Shown here: positions 16,949 through 23,118 of the stretch, one piece after another | Position numbering within the stretch: position 1 is the first letter of the stretch | Layout: each line of letters starts with the position of its first letter | Source of the DNA: Oscillospiraceae bacterium | GTDB taxonomy: Bacteria > Bacillota > Clostridia > Oscillospirales > Oscillospiraceae | Length of the DNA stretch: 33,516 nucleotides | Direction: 5' to 3' | Assembly (NCBI GenBank): GCA_029009035.1 | Contig: JAQXJQ010000144.1 | Span: forward strand, 1 to 33,516 | The notes under the pieces: model-generated | The model's database searches: none | What the model saw: only the letters and a program-made list of their open reading frames with translations | What the model was told of the DNA's origin: nothing | Translations under genes and position numbers: made by a program

Positions 16949-17842
16949 ATGAACGACCTGAAACACCGTGAGCTCACGCTGCCGATCCTGTCGGTGGTGC
17001 TGGGTCTTTTGTGCGCCGCCGTGCGCAGATGGCAGCTGGCCACCGCCTTTGAGGGCGAGGCGGAGCTGGTCAAGCCCTTCGCCCCCGCCTCCATGGTCCT
17101 TCTGGCCCTGCTCATCCTCTCCGCGGCGGCCCTGTTCCTGCTCACACGGCAGGTGCGCGTCTGCAAACAGCTGCGGAAGGCCCCCGCCCCCGCCCTCTCC
17201 GCCCGGGGAAGCCTCCCCGTCATGCTGGTGCTGGTCACCGCCGCCTTCCTCAGCCTCATCGCCGCCCCCCTGCTGGTGCGCAGCGGTCTGGAGGCCAGAG
17301 CCGCCTACGAGGCCGCCAAGGCCTACTACGACGGCTCCATCCCCCCCGGCAGCAACGGTCTGCTCACCCTCATCAGCGCAGCCACCGCCCTGCTTGCCTG
17401 CCCGGGTCTGCTGATGGCCGCCAAGGCCGCCTACCGCGATCTGGACCGGGGCCGCATGGGTGTCCTGCTGCCGGTGCTGAACTGCTGCGTGTGGCTGATG
17501 GACACCTACCGCAGCCATGCCGCCAACCCCATTCAGTGGAGCTACGCCCCCATGCTGCTGGCCATCATCTGCGGCGCGCTGTTCTATCTGGACTGGGCGG
17601 GCTTCCACGCCATGGACGCCAAGCCCCGCCGCCTGCTGTGGCTGGCGGGCATGACGGTGGTGCTCAGCGCCGCCGCCCTGGCCGGAAATTGGCGCCTGGG
17701 CGACGCGGTCCTGCTCACTTCCCAGCTGCTCAGCGCCATGGCCCTGCTGTGGCTGCTGCCCCACAATCTGAAACACCCGCCGGAGCCGGCCCAGCCCAGC
17801 GCTCCGATTCAAGAAAACCCGGAGGTCGATCCCAATGAGTGA
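16949..17842 (+). CDS. Unrecognised multi-pass membrane protein (297 aa)
   Basis: I do not recognise a family. About seven or eight hydrophobic segments can be seen (near 10-25, 45-68, 88-108, 135-155, 170-190, 200-220, 228-248, 252-272), with a basic loop around 70-85 and a Pro/Glu-rich tail (about 275-297). There is no signal-peptide cleavage site, catalytic motif or ATP-binding motif that I can name. GAGAGGAGG is placed just before ATG 16949, and the gap to lepB is 3 bases. The stop overlaps the metG start by 8 bases, so it is clearly part of the operon and coupled to metG. Composition is like its neighbours. A structural or assembly role in the membrane is only a guess. Confidence 0.75.
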   Translation: MNDLKHRELTLPILSVVLGLLCAAVRRWQLATAFEGEAELVKPFAPASMVLLALLILSAAALFLLTRQVRVCKQLRKAPAPALSARGSLPVMLVLVTAAFLSLIAAPLLVRSGLEARAAYEAAKAYYDGSIPPGSNGLLTLISAATALLACPGLLMAAKAAYRDLDRGRMGVLLPVLNCCVWLMDTYRSHAANPIQWSYAPMLLAIICGALFYLDWAGFHAMDAKPRRLLWLAGMTVVLSAAALAGNWRLGDAVLLTSQLLSAMALLWLLPHNLKHPPEPAQPSAPIQENPEVDPNE

Positions 17843-19814
17843 CAAGAAGTTTTATATCACCACTCCCATCTACTACCCCAGCGACAAGCTGCACATCGGC
17901 CACGCCTACTGCACCGTGGCCACCGACTCCATCGCCCGCTACAAGCGCCTGCAGGGCTACGATGTGATGTTCCTCACCGGCACCGACGAGCACGGACAGA
18001 AGATCGAGTCCAAGGCCAGCGCCGCCGGCGTCACCCCACAGCAGTTCGTGGACAACATCGTGGACGGCCCCCGGGGGGTCAAGGACCTGTGGAAGCTGAT
18101 GAACATCTCCAACGACCGCTTCATCCGCACCACCGACGACTACCATGTGGAGTCCATCCAGAAAATTTTCAAGAAGATGTACGAGAACGGCGACATCTAC
18201 AAGGGCTCCTACAAGGGCAAGTACTGCAAGGACTGCGAGGCCTTCTGGACCGAGACCCAGCTGGTGGACGGCAAGTGCCCCGACTGCGGCCGCGAGGTCA
18301 TGGACGCCGAGGAGGAGGCCTACTTCTTCCGCCTGAGCAAGTACGCCGACCGGGTGCAGGATCTGCTGGAGAACACCGACTTCCTGGAGCCCCGCTCCCG
18401 GGTCAACGAGATGGTGAACAACTTCATCAAGCCCGGTCTGGAGGACCTGTGCGTGTCCCGCACCTCCTTCTCCTGGGGCGTGCCCGTGGATTTCGACCCC
18501 GGCCACGTGGTCTATGTGTGGGTGGACGCCCTGTTCAACTATATGACCGCCCTGGGCTTCCTCAACGGGAAGTATGACGATGTGGACAAGTTCTGGCCCG
18601 CCGATGTGCACATCGTGGGCAAGGAGATCGTCCGCTTCCACTCCATCATCTGGCCCGCCATGCTCATGAGCATGGGTCTGCCCCTGCCCAAGAAGGTGTT
18701 CGGCCACGGCTGGCTGCTGCTGGACGGCGGCAAGATGTCCAAGTCCAAGGGCAATGTGGTGGACCCCTATATCCTGGCCGAGAAGTTCGGCGTGGACGCC
18801 CTGCGCTTCTTCCTCATGCGCACCTTCCCCTTCGGCTCCGACGGCAACTTCTCCAACGAGCTGCTCATCCAGACCATCAATGTGGACCTGGCCAACGACC
18901 TGGGCAATCTGGTGAGCCGCACCACCGCCATGGTGGGCAAGTACTTCGGCGGAAAGCTGCCCGGCGCCTGCCGTGAGTGGGCCGCGCCCGAGGCCTGCGA
19001 CACCGAACTGACCGAGATGGCCAAGGGCCTGCGCGACCGCTATCAGGCCGCCATGGACGCCTACGCCCCCCACAAGGCGCTGGACGAGGTGTTCAAGCTC
19101 ATCGCCCGCGCCAACAAGTATATCGACGAGACCATGCCCTGGGCGCTGGCCAAGGATATGGACGCCAACGGCAAGCGGCTGGCCCATGTGATGTACAACC
19201 TGCTGGAGACCACCCGCATCTGCGGCGTGCTCCTCACCCCCTTCATGCCCGAGAGCATGGACAAGCTCTTCGCCCAGATCGGCGCCTGCCCCTGCTGCCG
19301 CAGCTGGGACTCCGCCGCCCGGTGGGGCACCCTGTCTGACGAGGCCGAGCCCACCAAGGGCGAGAACCTCTTCCCCCGGGTGGACACCGAGAAGGCCCTC
19401 GCCGAGCTGGAGGCTGCCGCCGAGGCCGCCAAGAAGGCCGCGCTGCCCCCCCTGGAGATCGAGCCTTACACCGAGGAGAAGGTGGACTTTGACACCTTCT
19501 GCAAGTCCGACTTCCGGGCGGTGAAGGTCAAGGCCTGCGAGGCGGTCAAGAAGAGCGACAAGCTGCTGAAGTTCACTCTGGACGACGGCACCGGCACCGA
19601 CCGCCAGATCCTCTCCGGCATCCACAAGTTCTATGAGCCGGAGCAGCTCGTCGGCAAGACCCTGGTGGCCATCGTCAACCTGCCCCCCCGCAAGATGATG
19701 GGTCAGGAGAGCTGCGGTATGCTCCTCTCCGCCGTCCACACCGAGAAGGGCGAGGAAAAGCTCAACCTCATCATGGTGGACGACGCCATCCCCGCCGGCG
19801 CCAAGCTGTGCTGA
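17835..19814 (+). CDS. metG: Methionyl-tRNA synthetase with C-terminal tRNA-binding domain (659 aa)
   Basis: This enzyme charges tRNA-Met. The class I signatures are the HIGH motif (H20-H23, in LHIGHAY) and KMSKS (300-304). A single zinc knuckle is formed by C131, C134, C148 and C151. The anticodon-binding helical domain spans about 360-520. A Trbp111/EMAP-like dimerisation and tRNA-binding domain follows from about 550 to the end (opening VDFDTFCKSDFRAVKVKACEAV at positions about 550-571). An internal CPCCRSW block near 487-493 is a cysteine-rich insertion that is not part of the known zinc site. ATG 17835 overlaps the preceding gene by 8 bases with GGAGGT upstream. No T-box leader is seen; expression would come from the operon promoter. 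Confidence 0.97.
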   Translation: MSDKKFYITTPIYYPSDKLHIGHAYCTVATDSIARYKRLQGYDVMFLTGTDEHGQKIESKASAAGVTPQQFVDNIVDGPRGVKDLWKLMNISNDRFIRTTDDYHVESIQKIFKKMYENGDIYKGSYKGKYCKDCEAFWTETQLVDGKCPDCGREVMDAEEEAYFFRLSKYADRVQDLLENTDFLEPRSRVNEMVNNFIKPGLEDLCVSRTSFSWGVPVDFDPGHVVYVWVDALFNYMTALGFLNGKYDDVDKFWPADVHIVGKEIVRFHSIIWPAMLMSMGLPLPKKVFGHGWLLLDGGKMSKSKGNVVDPYILAEKFGVDALRFFLMRTFPFGSDGNFSNELLIQTINVDLANDLGNLVSRTTAMVGKYFGGKLPGACREWAAPEACDTELTEMAKGLRDRYQAAMDAYAPHKALDEVFKLIARANKYIDETMPWALAKDMDANGKRLAHVMYNLLETTRICGVLLTPFMPESMDKLFAQIGACPCCRSWDSAARWGTLSDEAEPTKGENLFPRVDTEKALAELEAAAEAAKKAALPPLEIEPYTEEKVDFDTFCKSDFRAVKVKACEAVKKSDKLLKFTLDDGTGTDRQILSGIHKFYEPEQLVGKTLVAIVNLPPRKMMGQESCGMLLSAVHTEKGEEKLNLIMVDDAIPAGAKLC

Positions 19815-19815
19815 T

Positions 19816-19851
19816 ACACTTCTCAGAAATGCAGGCATTTCTGAGAAGTGT
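19816..19851 (+). terminator. Perfect 16-bp hairpin after metG, no U-tract
   Basis: Bases 19816-19831 pair perfectly with 19836-19851 around a CAGG loop, starting 2 bases after the metG stop. What follows is GC-rich (GCGCCCCCC), so this is not a standard intrinsic terminator in either direction. It may protect the 3' end of the mRNA or need a factor to terminate. Confidence 0.6.
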
Positions 19852-19952
19852 GCGCCCCCCGCACCGCGTCAGCGGGAGCCTTGCCGCCGCGGCGCTTTTC
19901 GGGCGCAAAGCACCGTGACCCCCAAAACACGAAAGGAAAAGAGGCGTTTTAT

Positions 19953-20366
19953 ATGTGGGCCGTATTTGCCCTTCTCTCCGCCCTGTTCGCCGCCCTCACC
20001 TCCATTCTGGCCAAGGTGGGCATTGAGGGCGTCCCCTCCAATCTGGCCACCGCCCTGCGCCCGGTGGTGGTGCTCGTCTTCGCCTGGGCCATGGTGTTCA
20101 TCACCGGGCAGCAGGGGGGCGTGCTGGCCATCAGCAAAAAGAGCTGGATCTTCCTCATCCTCTCCGGCCTGGCCACCGGCCTGTCCTGGCTGTGCTACTA
20201 CCGCGCCCTCCAGCTGGGGCAGGTCTCCAAGGTGGTGCCCATCGACAAGCTGAGCGTGGTCTTCACCCTGGTGCTGGCCTTCCTCTTTCTCCACGAAAAA
20301 TTCACCCCCAAATCCGCCATCGGCGTGGCCCTCATCACCGCGGGGACGCTGGTCATGGTCCTGTGA
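19953..20366 (+). CDS. Half-size EamA (DMT) family transporter (137 aa)
   Basis: This is a single EamA repeat with about five membrane helices (near 2-20, 30-50, 64-82, 92-112, 118-136), including ALRPVVVLVFAWAMVFI, SWLCYYRALQLGQVSKVVP and the closing LHEKFTPKSAIGVALITAG. Full EamA permeases have two such repeats (about 300 aa), so this one would have to act as a dimer, as known for small DMT proteins. The substrate is unknown. I chose ATG 19953, with purine-rich GAAAGGAAAAGAGG upstream; an earlier in-frame start adds a non-hydrophobic tail. It lies between metG and tatD, two genes that are normally adjacent in Firmicutes. Twelve bases separate it from tatD. Confidence 0.85.
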   Translation: MWAVFALLSALFAALTSILAKVGIEGVPSNLATALRPVVVLVFAWAMVFITGQQGGVLAISKKSWIFLILSGLATGLSWLCYYRALQLGQVSKVVPIDKLSVVFTLVLAFLFLHEKFTPKSAIGVALITAGTLVMVL

Positions 20367-20377
20367 GAGGTACGGTC

Positions 20378-21157
20378 ATGCTGTTTGACACCCACGCCCA
20401 CTATGACGCGGAACAGTTTGACCCCGACCGCCATGAGGTCCTCGCCCGCCTGCCCGAACAGGGCGTCAGCCTGGTGGTCAACCCGGGGTGTGACCTTGCC
20501 ACCTCCGCCGCAGCGGTGGAGCTGGCCCACCGCTATCCCTTCGTCTACGCTGCGGTAGGCTATCACCCCGAGACCTGCGCCCCCTATCGGCCCTCCGACC
20601 TGGAGCAGCTGCGCGCCTGGTGCCGGGACGACAAGGTGGTGGCCATCGGCGAGATCGGTCTGGACTACTACTGGGAGGAAAATCCCCCCCGTGAGCACCA
20701 GAAAGCGGTGCTCCGGGACCATCTGGCCCTGGCCCAGGAGCTGGACCTGCCCGTCATCTTCCATAACCGGGAGGCCCACGGGGACACCATGGACATCCTG
20801 CGGCAGTTCCCCCGTGTCCGGGGCGTGATGCACTGCTTCTCCGGCAGCGTGGAGATGGCCAGGGAGCTGGTGAAGATGGGCTGGATGATCTCCTTCACCG
20901 GGGTGCTCACCTACAAAAACGCCCGGAAGTCCGTGGAGGCTGCCGCCGCCGTGCCCATGGAGCGGCTGATGATCGAGACCGACAGCCCCTACATGGCCCC
21001 CGTCCCCCACCGGGGCAAGCGCTGCGACTCCTCGCTGGTCATCCACACCTGCGAGACCCTGGCGCGGATCCGTGGCCTCACCACGGAGGAATGCGCCCGC
21101 ATCACGCTGGAGAACGGCTGTCGGTTCTTCGGGATTTCTGCGCCCGAAATTTCTTGA
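20378..21157 (+). CDS. tatD: TatD family metal-dependent deoxyribonuclease (259 aa)
   Basis: This TIM-barrel hydrolase has the metal-site residues of the TatD family. They are H6 and H8 in DTHAHYD, E92 in GEIGLDYYW, H129 in FHNREAHGD, H152 in MHCFSG, and D202 in ETDSPYMAP. All are present and the length is standard. Family members are 3'-5' exonucleases linked to DNA repair or to turnover of modified ends. GAGAGG lies 8 bases before ATG 20378. Metal-dependent hydrolases of this kind follow metS in Bacillus; here a small transporter separates them. The stop codon overlaps the -35 box of the csp promoter. Confidence 0.94.
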   Translation: MLFDTHAHYDAEQFDPDRHEVLARLPEQGVSLVVNPGCDLATSAAAVELAHRYPFVYAAVGYHPETCAPYRPSDLEQLRAWCRDDKVVAIGEIGLDYYWEENPPREHQKAVLRDHLALAQELDLPVIFHNREAHGDTMDILRQFPRVRGVMHCFSGSVEMARELVKMGWMISFTGVLTYKNARKSVEAAAAVPMERLMIETDSPYMAPVPHRGKRCDSSLVIHTCETLARIRGLTTEECARITLENGCRFFGISAPEIS

Positions 21158-21183
21158 CACCTCCCCCGGGCCAATGGTATACT
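21154..21183 (+). promoter_or_regulatory. Sigma-A promoter of the cold-shock gene
   Basis: TTGACA (21154-21159) overlaps the tatD stop codon. An 18-base spacer leads to TATACT (21178-21183). Transcription would begin near 21190, giving a leader of about 100 bases before the csp start codon at 21293. Confidence 0.8.
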
Positions 21184-21213
21184 CCACATAGTTGTTTTGA
21201 TGTATGAACTCGC

Positions 21214-21251
21214 GCCCGCCCTTCGTACAACCACGACGGGCGGGCTTTTTT
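21214..21251 (+). terminator. Terminator-like hairpin inside the csp leader
   Basis: Bases 21214-21226 pair with 21233-21245 (13 positions, one T/C mismatch) around an ACAACC loop, followed directly by six T residues (21246-21251). This is a complete intrinsic terminator about 25 bases downstream of the predicted csp transcription start. It could end readthrough from tatD, attenuate csp, or both. Confidence 0.75.
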
Positions 21252-21292
21252 CACCTCAAAACCGCAATTCCAACCAAGGAGGTAAGTTCGCA

Positions 21293-21508
21293 ATGACCGG
21301 TATTGTCAAATGGTTCGATGCTGAGAAGGGCTACGGCTTCATCACTCCCGATGACGGCTCCGAGGACGTGTTCGTCCACTTCTCCGCCATCGTGGCTGAG
21401 GGCTACAAGAAGCTGCTGGAGGGCCAGAAGGTCTCCTTCGAGACCGAGCCCGATCCCCGCGGCGCCAAGCGCGTGCGCGCCACCAACGTGGTCGCCCAGG
21501 GCGAGTAA
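21293..21508 (+). CDS. csp: Cold-shock domain protein (71 aa)
   Basis: This is a single cold-shock domain that binds single-stranded RNA and DNA. It opens GIVKWFDAEKGYGFI, contains RNP1 (KGYGFI, 12-17) and RNP2 (VFVHF, 26-30), and ends near VRATNV. The length is typical of CspA/CspB proteins, slightly extended at the C-terminus. A perfect AAGGAGGT lies 9 bases before ATG 21293, so high translation is expected. The leader has an open frame in phase upstream, but no ribosome binding site supports a longer protein. The gene has its own promoter, a leader hairpin and a strong terminator, so it is monocistronic. Role as RNA chaperone or antiterminator follows from the family. Confidence 0.96.
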   Translation: MTGIVKWFDAEKGYGFITPDDGSEDVFVHFSAIVAEGYKKLLEGQKVSFETEPDPRGAKRVRATNVVAQGE

Positions 21509-21522
21509 GCGCTCATAGAGAG

Positions 21523-21567
21523 AAAAAAGGCTGTGGAGCTGCCGGTTGCAGCTCCACAGCCTTTTTT
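21523..21567. terminator. Strong bidirectional terminator after csp
   Basis: A perfect 20-bp stem (21523-21542 with 21548-21567) has a CGGTT loop. It carries six A at its left foot and six T at its right foot, so it is an intrinsic terminator on both strands. It ends csp from the left and would stop leftward transcripts coming from the repeat region. Confidence 0.92.
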
Positions 21568-21610
21568 AGCTTGCACAGAACGGGACTCCGCTCCGCAACG
21601 GGCCCTTCCG

Positions 21611-21653
21611 TTTGTCTCCGACGGGTGACTTTCTGGTCGACCAGAAAGTCACC
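21611..21653 (+). repeat. Dispersed repeat, copy A, with 30-bp perfect palindrome
   Basis: Bases 21611-21639 are identical over 29 positions to 22787-22815, in the same orientation. In this copy the right half of the repeat is completed by its own reverse complement: GGTGACTTTCTGGTC (21624-21638) is followed at once by GACCAGAAAGTCACC (21639-21653). Both copies are preceded by a C-rich CCTTC/CCTTCGG-like lead-in. Confidence 0.85.
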
Positions 21654-21662
21654 AAAGAGTCG

Positions 21663-21683
21663 CATAAGGGTTGCACCCTTATG
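21663..21683. repeat. Short hairpin CATAAGGGT/ACCCTTATG
   Basis: A 9-bp perfect inverted repeat (21663-21671 with 21675-21683) with a TGC loop lies 9 bases after the 30-bp palindrome and seems to be part of the same repeat mosaic. Confidence 0.6.
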
Positions 21684-21859
21684 TATCCCGCTTGCACACT
21701 TTGGAACCATCAGCCATCTCCGGCGCACTGAGAGGGATACTCTGTTTGCTTCGCATTTGCTGCCGCACAGCTCAGTGGCAAGGCTGCCCAGCGCCCCAGG
21801 ATACCGCGCCTGCTCAGGTGCTGGGCGGAACCCCCGTTCCCCGGGGGGATACATCCAAT

Positions 21860-21881
21860 AAGGGGGGCCGCAGCCCCCCTT
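21860..21881. repeat. G-run/C-run hairpin
   Basis: AAGGGGGGC (21860-21868) pairs with GCCCCCCTT (21873-21881) around a CGCA loop. No T-tract follows, so it is not a clear terminator. Confidence 0.55.
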
Positions 21882-21946
21882 GTGTTGGTCGGTGCGGGTG
21901 GGGTTTGTCAAGGGGAGGGGGAATCGAAACACCCCGCAGCGTTAAG

Positions 21947-21969
21947 AAAATATGCCGGTGGCATATTTT
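21947..21969. terminator. A/T-footed hairpin downstream of the HD gene
   Basis: AAAATATGCC (21947-21956) pairs with GGCATATTTT (21960-21969) around GGT, and one more T follows. It lies about 85 bases past the stop of the leftward HD gene and could terminate it, although the stem is AT-rich and its T-tract is part of the stem. Confidence 0.45.
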
Positions 21970-22052
21970 TAGCGTAGGCCGCAGCAGCTATGCTGCGAGG
22001 AAAGGGCAGTTCGTCGTCAGAGGGAGGCTTTTGGTGCGTTCCACGCAGGAAC

Positions 22053-22652
22053 TCAGCGGTTCCCCTCACCGGGGGTGCCCTCCAGGAAGTAGGAGGCCTC
22101 CATGTCGGCGGTGGCCAGGGCGAAGGCGAGGGGGTACTGCTCCAATGCCTGACCCACGGTGCGGGGGTCCTCGGTGCCGGAAAAGCCCATGTGCCAGCGG
22201 ATGGCCATGGCCTCCTCCCGGGACAGGCGCATGAAGCCGGAGATGATATACACGCTCTTCTCCCCGTGGCCGTAGGGCAGTTTATCCTCAAAGTAGAAGG
22301 TGGGCACCTTCTCCCACTTGCCCGTGGCCTCGTCCTTCACATTGCGGGTGCCCGCCCGGTAGCAGCCCACCTTGCACAGGTCATGGAGCAGGGACACGAT
22401 GGCCACCGACTCCATGTCATAGTCCAGGCCGTAGACCTGCTTCACTCTGGGGCGGGCGAGAAAATCCTCCAGACAGCGAAACACATTCACGCTGTGGTCG
22501 CACAGGCCCCCGGCATAGGAGCCGTGGAACCGGGCGGAGGCAGGCGCGGTGAAAAAGTCGCTCTTGTTCATCAGGTAGTCCAGCAGCTCCTCCGACCCCT
22601 CCCGGTGGATATAGGTGCGGTAGATGTCGATAAATTCCTCTCTCGATGCCAT
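22053..22652 (-). CDS. HD-domain hydrolase (199 aa)
   Basis: This is a small metal-dependent phosphohydrolase of the HD superfamily. Probable metal ligands are H43 (RFHGSYAGG), H53 (CDHSVNVF) and the H90-D91 pair in SLLHDLCKVGCY. Later conserved-looking parts are GEKSVYIISGF and AIRWHMGF, with further histidines. The substrate is unknown; the layout resembles HD proteins often annotated only as hydrolases, and a nucleotide substrate is an inference. The start has GAGGAGGG 9 bases upstream. The gene has its own promoter, is alone on its strand between two repeat-rich non-coding stretches, and has no functional neighbour. Base composition is like the rest of the window. Confidence 0.85.
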   Translation of the reverse strand: MASREEFIDIYRTYIHREGSEELLDYLMNKSDFFTAPASARFHGSYAGGLCDHSVNVFRCLEDFLARPRVKQVYGLDYDMESVAIVSLLHDLCKVGCYRAGTRNVKDEATGKWEKVPTFYFEDKLPYGHGEKSVYIISGFMRLSREEAMAIRWHMGFSGTEDPRTVGQALEQYPLAFALATADMEASYFLEGTPGEGNR

Positions 22653-22703
22653 AAGAAGGCCCTCCTCATTCCCTGCCGCGGCGCGGCATCATTTCATGCT
22701 CTC

Positions 22704-22732
22704 ATTATAGCAGATACAAAGTCCAATGAAAA
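22704..22732 (-). promoter_or_regulatory. Probable promoter of the HD gene
   Basis: On the minus strand TTTTCA (22732-22727), a 17-base spacer and TATAAT (22709-22704) are followed by a leader of about 45 bases to the start at 22652. The -10 box is perfect and the -35 box matches four of six positions. Confidence 0.6.
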
Positions 22733-22740
22733 GGACAAAA

Positions 22741-22784
22741 GAAGGGGGCTGCTGCAGAATGCTGCGTTCTGCAGCAGCCCCTTC
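22741..22784. repeat. Long hairpin directly before repeat copy B
   Basis: Bases 22741-22759 pair with 22767-22784 (one bulged G) around a seven-base loop TGCTGCG. There is no T-tract after the stem on either strand. It joins directly to the CGG-TTTGTC start of repeat copy B and may be a variable cap of the same element. Confidence 0.65.
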
Positions 22785-22786
22785 GG

Positions 22787-22815
22787 TTTGTCTCCGACGG
22801 GTGACTTTCTGGTCG
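22787..22815 (+). repeat. Dispersed repeat, copy B
   Basis: All 29 bases match copy A at 21611-21639 in the same orientation. Here the palindromic right half has decayed: the sequence after GGTGACTTTCTGGTC reads GGGCGGAAAGTAGG instead of the exact complement. Confidence 0.85.
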
Positions 22816-22920
22816 GGCGGAAAGTAGGCCCAGCGGAGCGTAGCCCCGAGCGCAGGCGAAACAATCCCTTGGTCACGGCTTACGGCTTTTCCTTTTTCGG
22901 GAGAGGTTTTTTGGCGCCCC

Positions 22921-23047
22921 CCTTGGCTCTCCCTCTGGGAGAGCTGTCAGCGTGCGAGGAACGAGCCGCTGACTGAGAGGGCTGATTTGCACCCTCTCCG
23001 TCAAAAATCGAAGATTTTTGACACCTCTCCCATAGGGAGAGGCAAGG
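22921..23047. mobile_element. MITE-like element, 127 bp with imperfect terminal inverted repeats
   Basis: The ends 22921-22948 and 23020-23047 are inverted copies of each other, with about four differences over 28 bases (CCTTGGCTCTCCCTCTGG versus CCTTGCCTCTCCCTATGG, and GAGCTGTC versus GAGGTGTC). Inside are a GTCAGCG/CGCTGAC stem (22946-22952 with 22967-22973) and a TCAAAAATC/GATTTTTGA hairpin (23001-23021). It encodes no protein. No clear target-site duplication was found at its edges, so mobility is inferred from form alone. Confidence 0.6.
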
Positions 23048-23082
23048 CGGCTGCACCCACAATGATTGCCCCATCAACGCAA

Positions 23083-23110
23083 GGGCCCGTTGCAGTTCTG
23101 CAACGGGCCC
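23083..23110 (-). terminator. Hairpin ending the GntR-ABC operon
   Basis: GGGCCCGTTGCAG (23083-23095) pairs perfectly with CTGCAACGGGCCC (23098-23110). It begins 8 bases beyond the stop codon of the leftward permease gene. The sequence after it on the minus strand (TTGCGTTGATG) is only weakly T-rich. Confidence 0.7.
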
Positions 23111-23118
23111 TCATGGTT

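Larger units (their letters stand above)
21568..22052. other. Non-coding stretch rich in palindromes, no credible gene
   Basis: No frame here has a ribosome binding site or a recognisable product, although several short open frames exist on both strands. The stretch is a chain of inverted repeats. They include a 30-bp perfect palindrome (21624-21653), a 9-bp hairpin at 21663-21683, a GGAAC/GTTCC hairpin at 21827-21840, a G-run/C-run hairpin at 21860-21881, an A/T-footed hairpin at 21947-21969 and a small hairpin at 21981-21996. It looks like a mosaic of dispersed intergenic repeats; an unrecognised structured RNA is possible. Confidence 0.6.
22653..23118. other. Repeat-rich intergenic stretch between HD gene and ABC permease
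   Basis: This stretch holds the HD gene promoter (22704-22732), a long hairpin (22741-22784), repeat copy B (22787-22815), a MITE-like element (22921-23047) and the likely terminator of the ABC permease operon (23083-23110). The segment 22816-22920 shows no gene; it looks like the continuation of the dispersed repeat. Short open frames here lack start signals. Confidence 0.6.

Noticed and set aside
17700..17834. T-box or other amino-acid-responsive leader before metG
   Set aside because: metG overlaps the preceding coding gene, and there is no non-coding leader, T-box sequence or terminator in front of it.
21197..21292. Longer csp protein starting within its leader
   Set aside because: The frame is open in phase, but it would read through the terminator hairpin and T-run, while AAGGAGGT sits ideally before ATG 21293 and the domain begins there.
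21513..21932. Leftward 139-codon open frame in the gap after csp
   Set aside because: It crosses the bidirectional terminator and the 30-bp palindrome, has no ribosome binding site, and its middle is the dispersed repeat translated. A chance frame through repeats.
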